Origin: Pedobacter fastidiosus
GTDB taxonomy: Bacteria; Bacteroidota; Bacteroidia; Sphingobacteriales; Sphingobacteriaceae
DNA: 64,000 nucleotides
Reading direction: 5' to 3'
NCBI RefSeq assembly: GCF_014306625.1
Contig: NZ_JACRYL010000001.1
Span: forward strand, 153,413-217,412
The translations under genes and the position numbers were made by a program. Within the stretch, counting starts at the first letter, position 1. Each line of letters begins with the position of its first letter. This document shows positions 1-8,889 of this stretch, piece after piece. Under the pieces are notes generated by a model, which had not been told where the DNA came from, did no database searches, and worked only from the letters and a program-made list of their open reading frames with translations.

Positions 1-149
1 TTTTGAAAAATACCCGAAACATATTGTAAGAGTCTGCCTTTCCAGTCTTTAGGAATGATTGATGCTCTAAACTTTACAGCAAATACAAATTGAATGTGGA
101 GCTGAGTATAGGTATTTGGCATAGATATTTTTTTATTAATGTAGCTAAA

Positions 150-826
150 TACATCAAACGTTCCTAACGGAACGATATAATTATATTCATATATTTTTAC
201 CCAGCAAATGTTCCTACTGAACAGCCTGGCTATCGGCATAAAATATAGAATTAAAGACTGGATTGGTCTAATGGGTATTTAAATGTCCTGTCGGGACGTA
301 TGCTGGGTAGAAAAAAAATATGATGGTTTTTATGTTCCGAAGGATCATTTGCTTTCAGTTATTTTCAATAATGAGGTTATATCAAACGTTCCTAACGGAA
401 CGAAAATATTTTTGTCGATAGGTTTTACCCAGCAGCTGTTCCTAGGAACAGCCTGGCTATCGGCGTAAAATATAGAATTAAAGACTGGATTGGTCTAATA
501 GATATTTAAATGTCCCATCGGGACATATGCTGGGTAGGAAAAAAAATATAATTGATGGGTTTTATGTTCCGTAGGAATATTTGATTTCAGATATTTTCAA
601 TAATGAGGTTATATATCAAACGTTCCTAACGGAACGAAAATATTTTTATCGTTAGGTTTTACCAAGCAAATGTTCCTACGGAACAGCCTTGGCTATCGGT
701 ATAAAACATAGAATTAAAGACTGGATTGGTCTAATAGATATTTAAATGTCCCGTCGGGACATCTGCTGGGTAGAAAAAAAATATGTAATTGATGTTTTTA
801 TGTTCCGTAGGAACATTTGATTATTA
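150..826. repeat. Three tandem copies of a ~230-bp palindrome-rich unit
   Basis: Three direct copies begin near 150, 378 and 612; the anchor palindrome CGTTCCTAACGGAACG lies at 159-174, 387-402 and 621-636, giving periods of 228 and 234 bp. Each unit carries four short palindromes (GTTCC..GGAAC and GTCCC..GGGAC types) and the complementary pair ACCCAGCA / TGCTGGGT, so each unit can fold into several nested hairpins. Short reading frames across it are by-products of the repeat. Positions 1-149 show no gene. The block resembles REP/BIME-type elements; no transposase is nearby. Confidence 0.8.
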
Positions 827-831
827 GATCA

Positions 832-1386
832 TTAAATCAGTTTTTCATTAATCATCAGCTTTGCTTTTAATATTGCAGCAACACTCATAGAATCTGTAAT
901 TTCTCCATTTAAAACCATTTGATAAGCCTCTTCAAATGGGATTTTTTTAACAATTAACCGCTCTGTTTCTTCGGGCATTGCAATTCCCTGAATTAAATCA
1001 GTTGCAATATAAATAATGGATAATTCATCGCTAACAGAATTAGAAAGATGCATTCGCTGAATCTCCAACCAGTTTTTAGCACTCATTCCTGTCTCTTCCA
1101 AAAGCTCTCTTCTAGCACTTTCTAATGGTTCTTCATCTAGCGGACCACCGCCTTCGGGAATTTCCCAGCTATACGCATTTAGAGCATATCGGTATTGGCC
1201 AACCAACCAAGTATTGTAGTTTTCATCTAGCGGTAAAATTCCAATGGCATAGTTTTTAAAATGTACTACGCCATAAATTCCTTTGCCACCAGAAGGATTT
1301 ATAACCTGATGCTCGGTAAGTTTAATCCAATTGTTGTTGTATTTGATTTCGCTCTCTAGGGTTTTCCAAGGGTTTATTTCTTCCAT
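832..1386 (-). CDS. Nudix hydrolase, ADP-sugar pyrophosphatase type
   Basis: A 184-residue cytoplasmic Nudix hydrolase, probably cleaving ADP-ribose or a related nucleoside diphosphate sugar to a monophosphate and a sugar phosphate. The Nudix box is complete at about residues 79-101: G79, E85, then REL-x-EE-x-GM with R93, E94, E97 and E98 as the metal-binding core. The N-terminal half, with the strand reading WLVGQYRYAL, fits the ADP-ribose pyrophosphatase subgroup. Length is typical for the group and the ATG start is clear. It lies 31 bp upstream of a barrel gene on the same strand that ends at 1418... in the order barrel then Nudix, so cotranscription from the barrel is possible. Substrate specificity is inferred from subgroup only. 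Confidence 0.87.
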   Translation of the reverse strand: MEEINPWKTLESEIKYNNNWIKLTEHQVINPSGGKGIYGVVHFKNYAIGILPLDENYNTWLVGQYRYALNAYSWEIPEGGGPLDEEPLESARRELLEETGMSAKNWLEIQRMHLSNSVSDELSIIYIATDLIQGIAMPEETERLIVKKIPFEEAYQMVLNGEITDSMSVAAILKAKLMINEKLI

Positions 1387-1417
1387 ATCGCAAGATAAAT
1401 AATATTGCTTGAGAATT

Positions 1418-3841
1418 CTATGGAGCTTTAACGGGAGGGGGCGGGATTTTATTTATCGTTATTTTGGTAAAGCGGTAATTTAAACTGAAAGTGAAGTTTT
1501 GGGTATTATTCGTTGAGAAATTTTCTAGTCTAAAATTTTGACCTTCATTGTAAAAAGTATTGCTTCTATTTCCAAAAACATCGTTAATTGTTACTCTAAA
1601 ATTTAATCTATTTCCGAAAAACACTTTTCTAGCAGAGAAATTTGATGTCATTGAACCCTTGTTTCTTCCCTGGGCGTTGGTATTGTTTGCGTAGTTTAAG
1701 TTCGATTCGAAAGCAGTTTTTAAGGGCAGTTGCATAGACAACCCAATGGCTGCCCTAAAGCTAAGTCCATCTCTATTTAATGAACTATTTAACATCGATT
1801 TATAATTGCTTTGGATAATACTGAGGTTGCTATTTGCTGATATTTTGTTGGTTGGACGGTAATTTCCGACTAGAATTAAGGCAAGTGAGTTATTGGTTCC
1901 CACATTATCAAATGTGCTTTCGGATCTCGCTGTGCTTGTTCCGGGGATTAAGGTAACCGTTCGGTAGCGCTCAATTACACCCTGACTTGTAGAATAGGAA
2001 AGCCTCGGATTGAATGACCATTTCTGACCAAAAGCTCCAAAATTAATTTCTACTTGATGAGTGTAAGCTGGCAATAAATTTGGATTTCCGTAAGAAATAT
2101 TTAAAGTATCTACATTGTTTATTTGTGGATTTAAGCTGTTCTCTCGTGGCCGATTAACGCGAATGCTATATGTTGCACCAAAGCTGTAACGCTTTCTGAA
2201 AAATCGATTTAGTGATAGGTTAGGAAACAAACTGAGGTAAGGTTTTACATTATAATTCTCCCCATTCGATAAATCAAAAGCAACATCTGTAAGTTCTGCC
2301 CGAACACCGGTTTTTACGCCCCAGCCTACATTTCGATAATTGTAAGAAGCATAACCTGCAACAATATTTTCGTTGTATAAAAATTGGTTGGAAAGTTTAA
2401 CATTGGTTATAAATTGTTGGGTATTGAAATTGAAATTCTCAATTAACAAATCGTTATCGTTTTTTCTGTAATTGTAAGCAAGCCCCATTTCTATCCGATC
2501 TCTCTTTTTAAATACAGGCTTTTCGTAATCTAAATTTAGCGTGATGCCGTCATTTCCAGTATCGTTATTGTTTTGTTGTAAGGATGGGGTAGAAGTATCG
2601 GGTTGTGCATAAGTTGTGCTGTAGTATCGAAAATCTGCGTTATTATTATTGTTTACCGTAGCACTTAGTGACAGCTTTCCACCACTGGTATCGGTTTGCA
2701 AATCGTAATCAATATTAAAAACAAAATTGTTGCTTTTTCCATTACCGGTATTTAACTGATTTCTAAGTCGCCTCTCTATAAGTTCTTCGCTTAAATAATG
2801 CAGATCAGTAGTCGAGTTTGAAGTTGAATTGTTGTTGTTGTAATTAGTAGAAAGTCTCAAACTTTGTTTGGGAGAAATAGTCCAATCGAAACCTAATCTA
2901 AAATTGCCACCGGTATTGTTATTTTTAAAACCTCCGTATTGATCATAGTAGAATGTGGTATCAGGAAAGAAGTTTTCGCGATAATTGTGGCTGTTTCCTT
3001 TACCAATATTGTATCGGTAAGCGGCGCTTCCATTTACTGAATATGATTTTCCTCGATAAGATGCGTTGGCATTTGTATTTCCATTTCCCTGCAAACCACT
3101 AGAAACTCCAACATTGCCATTAAAGCCAACCTTGAATCCTTTTTTCATTACTATATTGATAATTCCTTCTCCATCGCCACTGTATTTGGAAGGAGGATTG
3201 GTTAGCACCTCGATTTTGTCGATTGCATCGGATGGAAGAACATTCAGTAAATCCGAAATATTGGAAGTCATGTAATCAGAAGGTTTCCCATCGATAAAAA
3301 TTCTGGTATTTCTTTTACCGGCAATGGTTGCATTTCCATCAATATCAACCTGTACTAAAGGCACATTTTTTAGTACATCGGTTGCGGTACTTCCTTCGGC
3401 TAAAAGCGATGAGCCGACATTATAAGTAACGCCATCAGCACCAAACTCAATAGGTGGTTTTTGTACAGTAATGGTAACTTCTTGAAGGGAATTTTGATCA
3501 GAGGAAAGCTTTAAGAAACCTAAGTTTTTATCGTAATCTTTCTCGGTTAAAATAATTCCGTTTACGATTAGAGGTGCGTAACCAACAAAACTAATTTTAA
3601 TGTGATAGTTGCCTGGCTTTAAGTTTTTAATGCTGAAACGGCCATCTTCATCTGTAGAAGATGTAATTAAAGGCTGTTCAGTTCCATCTGCATAAACTGA
3701 AATTATTGCTGATGGAATGGATAAACCGCCAACCTCTTCAATAACTCGCCCACTAATAATACCTTTCTCGGCAGCGACTAGCAAAAGGCTGTTGAGTAAA
3801 ATTATTAAGGTAAGACAAAGTTTAAGGAGAGGTTTTTTCAA
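1418..3841 (-). CDS. TonB-dependent-type outer-membrane beta-barrel protein (OMP_b-brl_3)
   Basis: An 807-residue outer-membrane protein. A signal peptide covers about residues 1-24. It is followed by a carboxypeptidase-regulatory-like Ig domain (about 28-115), a plug-like domain (about 125-235, with the IFIDGKPS and IEVLTNPPSKYSG motifs usual in this family) and a large Asn/Ser-rich barrel to the C-terminus. The family resembles TonB-dependent receptors but its substrates are mostly unknown. The start is TTG: there is no in-frame ATG upstream, and the MKK signal start is normal. It lies downstream of a paralogue at 3897-6389 but is separated from it by a strong intrinsic terminator, so it may depend on readthrough or on its own promoter. 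Confidence 0.88.
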   Translation of the reverse strand: MKKPLLKLCLTLIILLNSLLLVAAEKGIISGRVIEEVGGLSIPSAIISVYADGTEQPLITSSTDEDGRFSIKNLKPGNYHIKISFVGYAPLIVNGIILTEKDYDKNLGFLKLSSDQNSLQEVTITVQKPPIEFGADGVTYNVGSSLLAEGSTATDVLKNVPLVQVDIDGNATIAGKRNTRIFIDGKPSDYMTSNISDLLNVLPSDAIDKIEVLTNPPSKYSGDGEGIINIVMKKGFKVGFNGNVGVSSGLQGNGNTNANASYRGKSYSVNGSAAYRYNIGKGNSHNYRENFFPDTTFYYDQYGGFKNNNTGGNFRLGFDWTISPKQSLRLSTNYNNNNSTSNSTTDLHYLSEELIERRLRNQLNTGNGKSNNFVFNIDYDLQTDTSGGKLSLSATVNNNNNADFRYYSTTYAQPDTSTPSLQQNNNDTGNDGITLNLDYEKPVFKKRDRIEMGLAYNYRKNDNDLLIENFNFNTQQFITNVKLSNQFLYNENIVAGYASYNYRNVGWGVKTGVRAELTDVAFDLSNGENYNVKPYLSLFPNLSLNRFFRKRYSFGATYSIRVNRPRENSLNPQINNVDTLNISYGNPNLLPAYTHQVEINFGAFGQKWSFNPRLSYSTSQGVIERYRTVTLIPGTSTARSESTFDNVGTNNSLALILVGNYRPTNKISANSNLSIIQSNYKSMLNSSLNRDGLSFRAAIGLSMQLPLKTAFESNLNYANNTNAQGRNKGSMTSNFSARKVFFGNRLNFRVTINDVFGNRSNTFYNEGQNFRLENFSTNNTQNFTFSLNYRFTKITINKIPPPPVKAP

Positions 3842-3856
3842 TATCTGATTAGTTAA

Positions 3857-3893
3857 AAAATAGGCGCTTAAAAAAATTCTAAGCGCCTATTTT
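3857..3893 (-). terminator. Intrinsic terminator between the paired barrel genes
   Basis: A perfect 14-bp stem (3857-3870 with 3880-3893) and 9-nt loop; the A run at 3855-3860 gives a U tract on the minus strand. It sits four bases after the stop of the 830-residue barrel gene and is well placed to end its transcript. Confidence 0.85.
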
Positions 3894-3896
3894 AAT

Positions 3897-6389
3897 TTAA
3901 AATGAACCTTCATCAGGTCTGTTATCTTGCTGATCGTCTTTTTTCTGTTTTTTAACGTTATTAAATGTTGTTTTTCCGAAGCGGTAAGAGAAAGTTAAAT
4001 TCCCCATTGTGCCCTGCATTTGGCGTTGAAAATCTATATAGGTAAAATTATCGTCGGTTGTCATGCTCCATTTCCGAGTGTTAAAGATATCTCTAACATT
4101 TAAACTAAGAGATGCTTTCTTGTTTGGGAAATCGTATTTAGCACCTCCATCAATTCCATACATCGCATTGCGTTTTCCCTGCGCCATAACTTCTGCAGCT
4201 CTGTAATCGCCACGAACCTGCAACGATACATTTTTAACTACGGTTAAGTTTCCTGTTAAATTGGCATTCCAGCTAAAACCACTTCTATCTGCAATGTTAT
4301 ATCTTGCATCGCCATCAAATTTGCTTTGATATAAGTTAACATTGGTGGTAAAATTCAAAGCTTTTACTAAATCAAAACGGCCTATTAATTCTAAACCGCT
4401 ATTAATTTGTTGGGTTAAGTTTTGAGGTGTTGATGTGATAATACCTGCAGAATTTGGCACACTTCTAACCCTTTGAATCACATCATTAGTCTGACGGAAA
4501 TATAAACTCGAAGTTAACGTTACCTTTTTCCAGTATTTGCTGTAGCCCAATTCGAAAGAGTGAACATCTTCTGGCAATAAATTTGGATTACCCGCTCTAT
4601 AATTTAAAGGATCCGAAACATCTAAAAATGGATTGGTATCCCATGGTCTAGGGCGATTAACACGACGCGTATAACTCAATTGAACTTGCTGATCGCCTTT
4701 AAGTTTTTGCGTTAAATAAACACTTGGATAAAGTCTTTTATAATGAATTTGTCCGTTGGCTGGTGTTAATACATTGTTTGTATAACCTTCCAAGTAAGTA
4801 TCTAATCGGGCATCTTCAGCTCTTAAACCAATTTGGTAACCGAAATCTTTAATCTGGTTTTGGTAGTTTAAATACAAAGCATGTACCTGATCTTTACTAT
4901 CGAAGTTGTTAATCAACTTATTGTTCTGCACATAAACATTTGTGGTAGTTAAAATAGAATCGGCATATTGATCGTTATTTCCCAAACGAATCTGACTGCG
5001 ATATCCAGCTTCAACTTTTCCTGCTTTTCCTACCGGAAGAGCATAATCCGCCTGAATATTATAATTGGTATTATCGCCAGTGTTAAAAGTACGTTGCAAA
5101 CTTGGGTTTAAATTCACATTTGTACCATTCAAATTGGTAACATTGGTATTATAAGTTTGATCGTTATTGTTTGTTCCGTAAGAGTAGCCAAAGTTAAAAG
5201 TTAACTCCTCTTTAGGTTTGTTAAACTTCTGAACGAAATCTAAATTCAAATCATAACTATTTCCATCACCGCTATTTATGTTGTTTCTATTGCTCAATAA
5301 AACAGGACTTTGAGTACTGCTTAACTGTCTGATGTTAAGCAATTCGTTACGGTCATTTTCTCTAGAGTTAAAGCTACCAGATAAACTAATTACACTTTTC
5401 TCAGCAAGGTAATAATCTAATCCCGCCTTAGCATTATGGCCTTTATCTAACGAAGTTGAAGCCGTGTTCTGATTGGCGAAAGCGGTAGAGCTTGTTGTGT
5501 TTTTATAAGTAATGTCTTGGTAACCACCACCAACGCGATTGCCATAACGATAACTGTAGTTTCCATAAAGGTTAACTTTACTGTTTTGGAAACTCAAATT
5601 TGTGTTGGCATTATAATTATCGCGGTTACCGGCAGTAAGCGCAACTGAACCATTAAAACCCAGTTTGGTGTTTTTCTTTAATATAATATTGATAATTCCC
5701 GATTGACCTTCAGCATCATATTTAGCCGATGGATTGGTAATTACCTCTACACTTTCAATTGAGCTTGCAGGAATGGAAGCCAAAACCTGGGCAACATTTC
5801 CGCCAGCAATTAGCGATGGTTTTCCATCAATTAAAACTTTTACACCAGTCGAACCTCGTAAACTTACGTTGCCATCAATATCAGTAGAAACTGAAGGCAC
5901 GTTTTGAAGTAAATCTCCAGCCGAACCACCTTCACTTACCAAACTTTGATCTACTGAGAAAACTTTTTTGTCAATTCCCATCTGCATGGTTGCTTTTTGG
6001 GCAGTCACAGTTACTTCACTCAGAATGTTTCCTTTAGCGGCATTCATTTTAATCTCGCCAAAATTTAATGTTCCTGTTGTTGCCGTAATCACCACGTTAT
6101 CTCTAACCATGGTTTGGTAACCAACAAAGCTAATTTTAAAGGTAAATGCTCCCGCAGGCAGGTCTGCCATTACAAAAGCGCCGTTTAAATCGGTTTGAGC
6201 AATTTTTACATTTGCTTTTGTGGTTTTGTTAATTAAAACTGCTGTTGCAAAAGGAATCGTTTCCTGTGTTTTTGCGTCTTTTAAAATCCCGGTAATTTTG
6301 GCCTTTCCGCCAGTTTGTGCAAATAAAGAAAAGGAAATACTTAAAAATAAAAGGGTAATTTGTATTGTTTTTGATTGTAATACTCTCAT
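3897..6389 (-). CDS. TonB-dependent-type outer-membrane beta-barrel protein (OMP_b-brl_3)
   Basis: An 830-residue paralogue of the neighbouring 807-residue barrel. Signal peptide about residues 1-24, carboxypeptidase-regulatory-like domain about 30-120, plug with VLIDGKPS and VITNPSAKYDAEG, then an Asn-rich barrel ending in a charged, Lys/Asp/Gln-rich tail after the last strand. The tail is unusual, since most barrels of this type end in an aromatic residue. The ATG start precedes a clear signal peptide. It probably originated by tandem duplication with its neighbour. The family is known as outer-membrane, TonB-receptor-like; ligand unknown. Confidence 0.88.
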   Translation of the reverse strand: MRVLQSKTIQITLLFLSISFSLFAQTGGKAKITGILKDAKTQETIPFATAVLINKTTKANVKIAQTDLNGAFVMADLPAGAFTFKISFVGYQTMVRDNVVITATTGTLNFGEIKMNAAKGNILSEVTVTAQKATMQMGIDKKVFSVDQSLVSEGGSAGDLLQNVPSVSTDIDGNVSLRGSTGVKVLIDGKPSLIAGGNVAQVLASIPASSIESVEVITNPSAKYDAEGQSGIINIILKKNTKLGFNGSVALTAGNRDNYNANTNLSFQNSKVNLYGNYSYRYGNRVGGGYQDITYKNTTSSTAFANQNTASTSLDKGHNAKAGLDYYLAEKSVISLSGSFNSRENDRNELLNIRQLSSTQSPVLLSNRNNINSGDGNSYDLNLDFVQKFNKPKEELTFNFGYSYGTNNNDQTYNTNVTNLNGTNVNLNPSLQRTFNTGDNTNYNIQADYALPVGKAGKVEAGYRSQIRLGNNDQYADSILTTTNVYVQNNKLINNFDSKDQVHALYLNYQNQIKDFGYQIGLRAEDARLDTYLEGYTNNVLTPANGQIHYKRLYPSVYLTQKLKGDQQVQLSYTRRVNRPRPWDTNPFLDVSDPLNYRAGNPNLLPEDVHSFELGYSKYWKKVTLTSSLYFRQTNDVIQRVRSVPNSAGIITSTPQNLTQQINSGLELIGRFDLVKALNFTTNVNLYQSKFDGDARYNIADRSGFSWNANLTGNLTVVKNVSLQVRGDYRAAEVMAQGKRNAMYGIDGGAKYDFPNKKASLSLNVRDIFNTRKWSMTTDDNFTYIDFQRQMQGTMGNLTFSYRFGKTTFNNVKKQKKDDQQDNRPDEGSF

Positions 6390-6605
6390 TAAAAAAAATA
6401 AATTTTATGTGTTTTGTTAAAGGGAGACAAAGTAACGGCACGGAAGTTTAAAAAAGAGCCCGTAACTATTTTATTACAGCCATTTTAGGGTAATATTTTT
6501 GTGGTTTAACAACTCGTTTACAGCAACCTCCAGCTACTTATATAAAGTTGATTAAATTATTGAGCACTTTGCCGATTTAAACGCTCAACAAAAATCTTAA
6601 AATGC

Positions 6606-6613
6606 TACTTTTG
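6606..6613 (+). promoter_or_regulatory. -7 promoter element TACTTTTG
   Basis: Exact match to the Bacteroidota -7 consensus TAnnTTTG, ending 7 bp before the ATG at 6621. No TTTG lies at the usual -33 spacing. The predicted transcript would have almost no leader. Confidence 0.45.
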
Positions 6614-6620
6614 CTTTATC

Positions 6621-7544
6621 ATGAGTAAAAAAATATTAATAGTTGATGATCTTCATCCAACGTTTAAAGAACAGGCTATTGCGATGGGTTACGAAGTGGA
6701 CGATGAGCCGTTAATTACACGTCAGCAAACTTTAGAGAAAATAAAAGATTACGTGGGCATTGCTGTAAGAACCAAATTCAGAATCGATGCCGAGCTTTTC
6801 GACGTGGCTCCAAATTTAAAGTTTGTTGCACGTGCTGGTGCAGGCTTGGATAATATTGATGATAAAATCGCTTTTGAGCGAAATATTCAATTGATTAATG
6901 CACCAGAGGGTAATTGCGATGCTGTTGGAGAACATGCTGTCGGGTTGCTTTTATCGCTCATGAATAACTTCCGCAGGGCGGATAATGAAATTAGAAACGG
7001 CATTTGGGATCGTGAAGGCAATCGCGGTTACGAGCTTAAAGGCAAAAAAGTTGGGATCATTGGTTACGGTTTCATGGGGCAAAGTTTTGCTAAAAAACTT
7101 GCTGGCTTCGAAGTAGATGTAATGGCTTATGATAAATATAAAACTGGCTTTACTGATGATTTTGTTCGCGAAGTGAGTATGGAAGAAATTGTTAAACACA
7201 GCGATGTTTTAAGTTTGCACATCCCATTAACTGCCGAAACAAAACTTATGGTAGATGATGAATATTTCTTTCATTTTAAAAAGCCAATTTTCTTTATTAA
7301 TACAGCTCGTGGTGAAATCGTTCATGTTTCAGCGGTTCTAAATGCTATTAAATCCGGTAAAATTTTGGGTGCTGGATTGGATGTTCTGCAGGTTGAAAAA
7401 TTCCCCGCATTAAGCCAACAAGATTGGTATAATGAGTTGAAATTAAACGATCAAGTTATTTTAACACCCCATGTTGGCGGATGGACATTCGATTCTTACC
7501 GAAAAATTTCGGAAGTTTTGGCGGATAAATTAAGAGATCTATAA
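6621..7544 (+). CDS. D-isomer-specific 2-hydroxyacid dehydrogenase (phosphoglycerate dehydrogenase-like)
   Basis: A 307-residue cytoplasmic NAD-dependent oxidoreductase of the D-2-hydroxyacid dehydrogenase family. The Rossmann dinucleotide motif is GIIGYGFMG (about residues 145-153). The catalytic set is present: Arg230 in NTARG, Glu259 after the GLDVL segment, and His284 in TPHVGG. It lacks the C-terminal ACT domain of longer SerA enzymes, so it may be a short-form phosphoglycerate dehydrogenase or act on another 2-hydroxy acid. ATG start with a -7 element just upstream. It stands alone between a divergent barrel gene and a repeat cluster. Confidence 0.88.
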   Translation: MSKKILIVDDLHPTFKEQAIAMGYEVDDEPLITRQQTLEKIKDYVGIAVRTKFRIDAELFDVAPNLKFVARAGAGLDNIDDKIAFERNIQLINAPEGNCDAVGEHAVGLLLSLMNNFRRADNEIRNGIWDREGNRGYELKGKKVGIIGYGFMGQSFAKKLAGFEVDVMAYDKYKTGFTDDFVREVSMEEIVKHSDVLSLHIPLTAETKLMVDDEYFFHFKKPIFFINTARGEIVHVSAVLNAIKSGKILGAGLDVLQVEKFPALSQQDWYNELKLNDQVILTPHVGGWTFDSYRKISEVLADKLRDL

Positions 7545-7719
7545 GAGTAGTGTTTTAAATATCAGAAAAGCAAAACCTGTGCAAGTGGTTTGGGTTCGGT
7601 CCCGTTTTTTGTTCCAATAAAAGCCAGAAAAAGGCTTTTGATTTCCACTTCAACCGGGTTTAGATTGTTTGAAACAGAAGAAATATTAAAGGATCGCAGA
7701 TCAGGGTTTGTAATTGAGC

Positions 7720-8140
7720 AACCGCAATCAACCGTTCCTATGGACCGAAAATAAACGTGCCGTTTTTTTTTCTACCCAGCAACCGTCCCTATGGGACGAA
7801 ATATAAGTCCTATTCTTTTTTAGGTCTTAAATCGGCCCCAATTATTTCCTTCTTCTCTGCGGTGTGATTGCTGGGTAGCTATTCTGGTTGAGCCGGAAGA
7901 AATATTAAAGAAGCAGGTAGGGTTTGTGATTGATCAACCGTAATCAAACGTTCCTATGGGTAGAAAATAAACGTGCCGTTATTTTTTCTACCCAGCAATC
8001 ATCCCGCTGGGTAGAAATATAAACCCTATCTGTATTAGTCTTAAATCGGCCTCAATTATTTCCCTTTCGTCCCTTCGGGACGATTGCTGGGTAACAAAGA
8101 TAATAGACGAAAAGTACGTTCCTTCGGAACGTTTGATAAA
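7720..8140. repeat. Second palindromic repeat cluster
   Basis: A 715-bp gene-free stretch (7545-8259) holds degenerate copies of the modules seen at 150-826: TACCCAGCA with GTCCCTATGGGAC (about 7776-7800), GATTGCTGGGTAG (about 7867), TACCCAGCA next to a second copy (about 7990), GTCCCTTCGGGAC followed by GATTGCTGGGTAA (about 8069-8095), and ACGTTCCTTCGGAACGT (about 8115). The copies are interspersed rather than cleanly tandem. No gene was recognised. Confidence 0.7.
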
Positions 8141-8259
8141 ACCACACCTATTAAGCAACCAACCCAATATTTATAATCTCAGTTTTTGAAAATCAATTAA
8201 TCCCTTAAAAGGATGATTTATTTTCTTAAATTGGCAATACATTCTAACCAATTTATATC

Positions 8260-8736
8260 ATGCCGAAAGATCACTTATATTCAACTACCGTAACTTGGAC
8301 AGGCAATAAAGGCTCTGGTACAATGGATTACCGTTCTTACGATCGCGATTACGTAATTTCTGTACAGGGTAAAGCAGATATTTCAGGTTCATCAGATTCT
8401 GCCTTTCTTGGCGATAAATCGAAATATAATCCCGAAGATTTACTTTTGTCTTCCATTTCAAGTTGCCACATGCTTTGGTATTTGCATTTATGCTCCAAAA
8501 ACGAAATTGTAGTAATCGATTATAAAGATGAAGCTGTGGGAACAATGGAAGAATTGGCAGATGGAAGTGGGAAATTTAAAGAGGTTACATTGCATCCGCA
8601 AGTTTTAATTGCAGATAAAGCCCATTACGAACTTGCAGAATCTCTGCATGCAGAAGCGAATAAAATGTGTTTTATAGCAAATTCACTAAACTTTCCAATA
8701 AAACACGAGCCAACTTGTAAGGCAGAAAATAGTTAG
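8260..8736 (+). CDS. OsmC family peroxiredoxin-like protein
   Basis: A 158-residue cytoplasmic OsmC/Ohr-fold protein. Members reduce organic hydroperoxides with two redox cysteines. Both candidates are present, C69 in SSCHMLWYLHLC and C137 in KMCFIANSL. The N-terminal strands (TVTWTGNKGSGTMDYRSYDRDY) match the OsmC-like family rather than Ohr. ATG start; monocistronic between the repeat cluster and a convergent M1 peptidase gene. The physiological substrate cannot be read from sequence. Confidence 0.85.
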   Translation: MPKDHLYSTTVTWTGNKGSGTMDYRSYDRDYVISVQGKADISGSSDSAFLGDKSKYNPEDLLLSSISSCHMLWYLHLCSKNEIVVIDYKDEAVGTMEELADGSGKFKEVTLHPQVLIADKAHYELAESLHAEANKMCFIANSLNFPIKHEPTCKAENS

Positions 8737-8783
8737 TAACCAAATGATTTTATTACCTAAGTGGACTACTATTTAGCAAATAT

Positions 8784-8859
8784 GAAGCAATCTCCGTGTT
8801 TAATGTTCTTCTTAAAATTAGTAAAGATTTAAGAAATACGCTAACACAGAGATTGCTTC
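8784..8859. repeat. Palindromic element with 18-bp arms
   Basis: Inverted repeat GAAGCAATCTCCGTGTTA (8784-8801) matched at 8842-8859 with one mismatch, around a 40-bp spacer. It lies between two convergent genes. The following bases (about 8870-8885) resemble a cattle of 'rich' intergenic elements common in Sphingobacteriaceae, so it is probably a dispersed repeat that may also act as a transcript end. Confidence 0.6.
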
Positions 8860-8889
8860 AACCCGCTCAATCCCGTCTCGCAATGACTT

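Noticed and set aside
283..468. 61-codon frame in the first repeat cluster
   Set aside because: It spans palindromic repeat units and is not expected to be translated.
150..826. Regularly spaced palindromes that could suggest a CRISPR array
   Set aside because: The period is about 230 bp, the spaces between palindromes are also repeated, and there are no cas genes.
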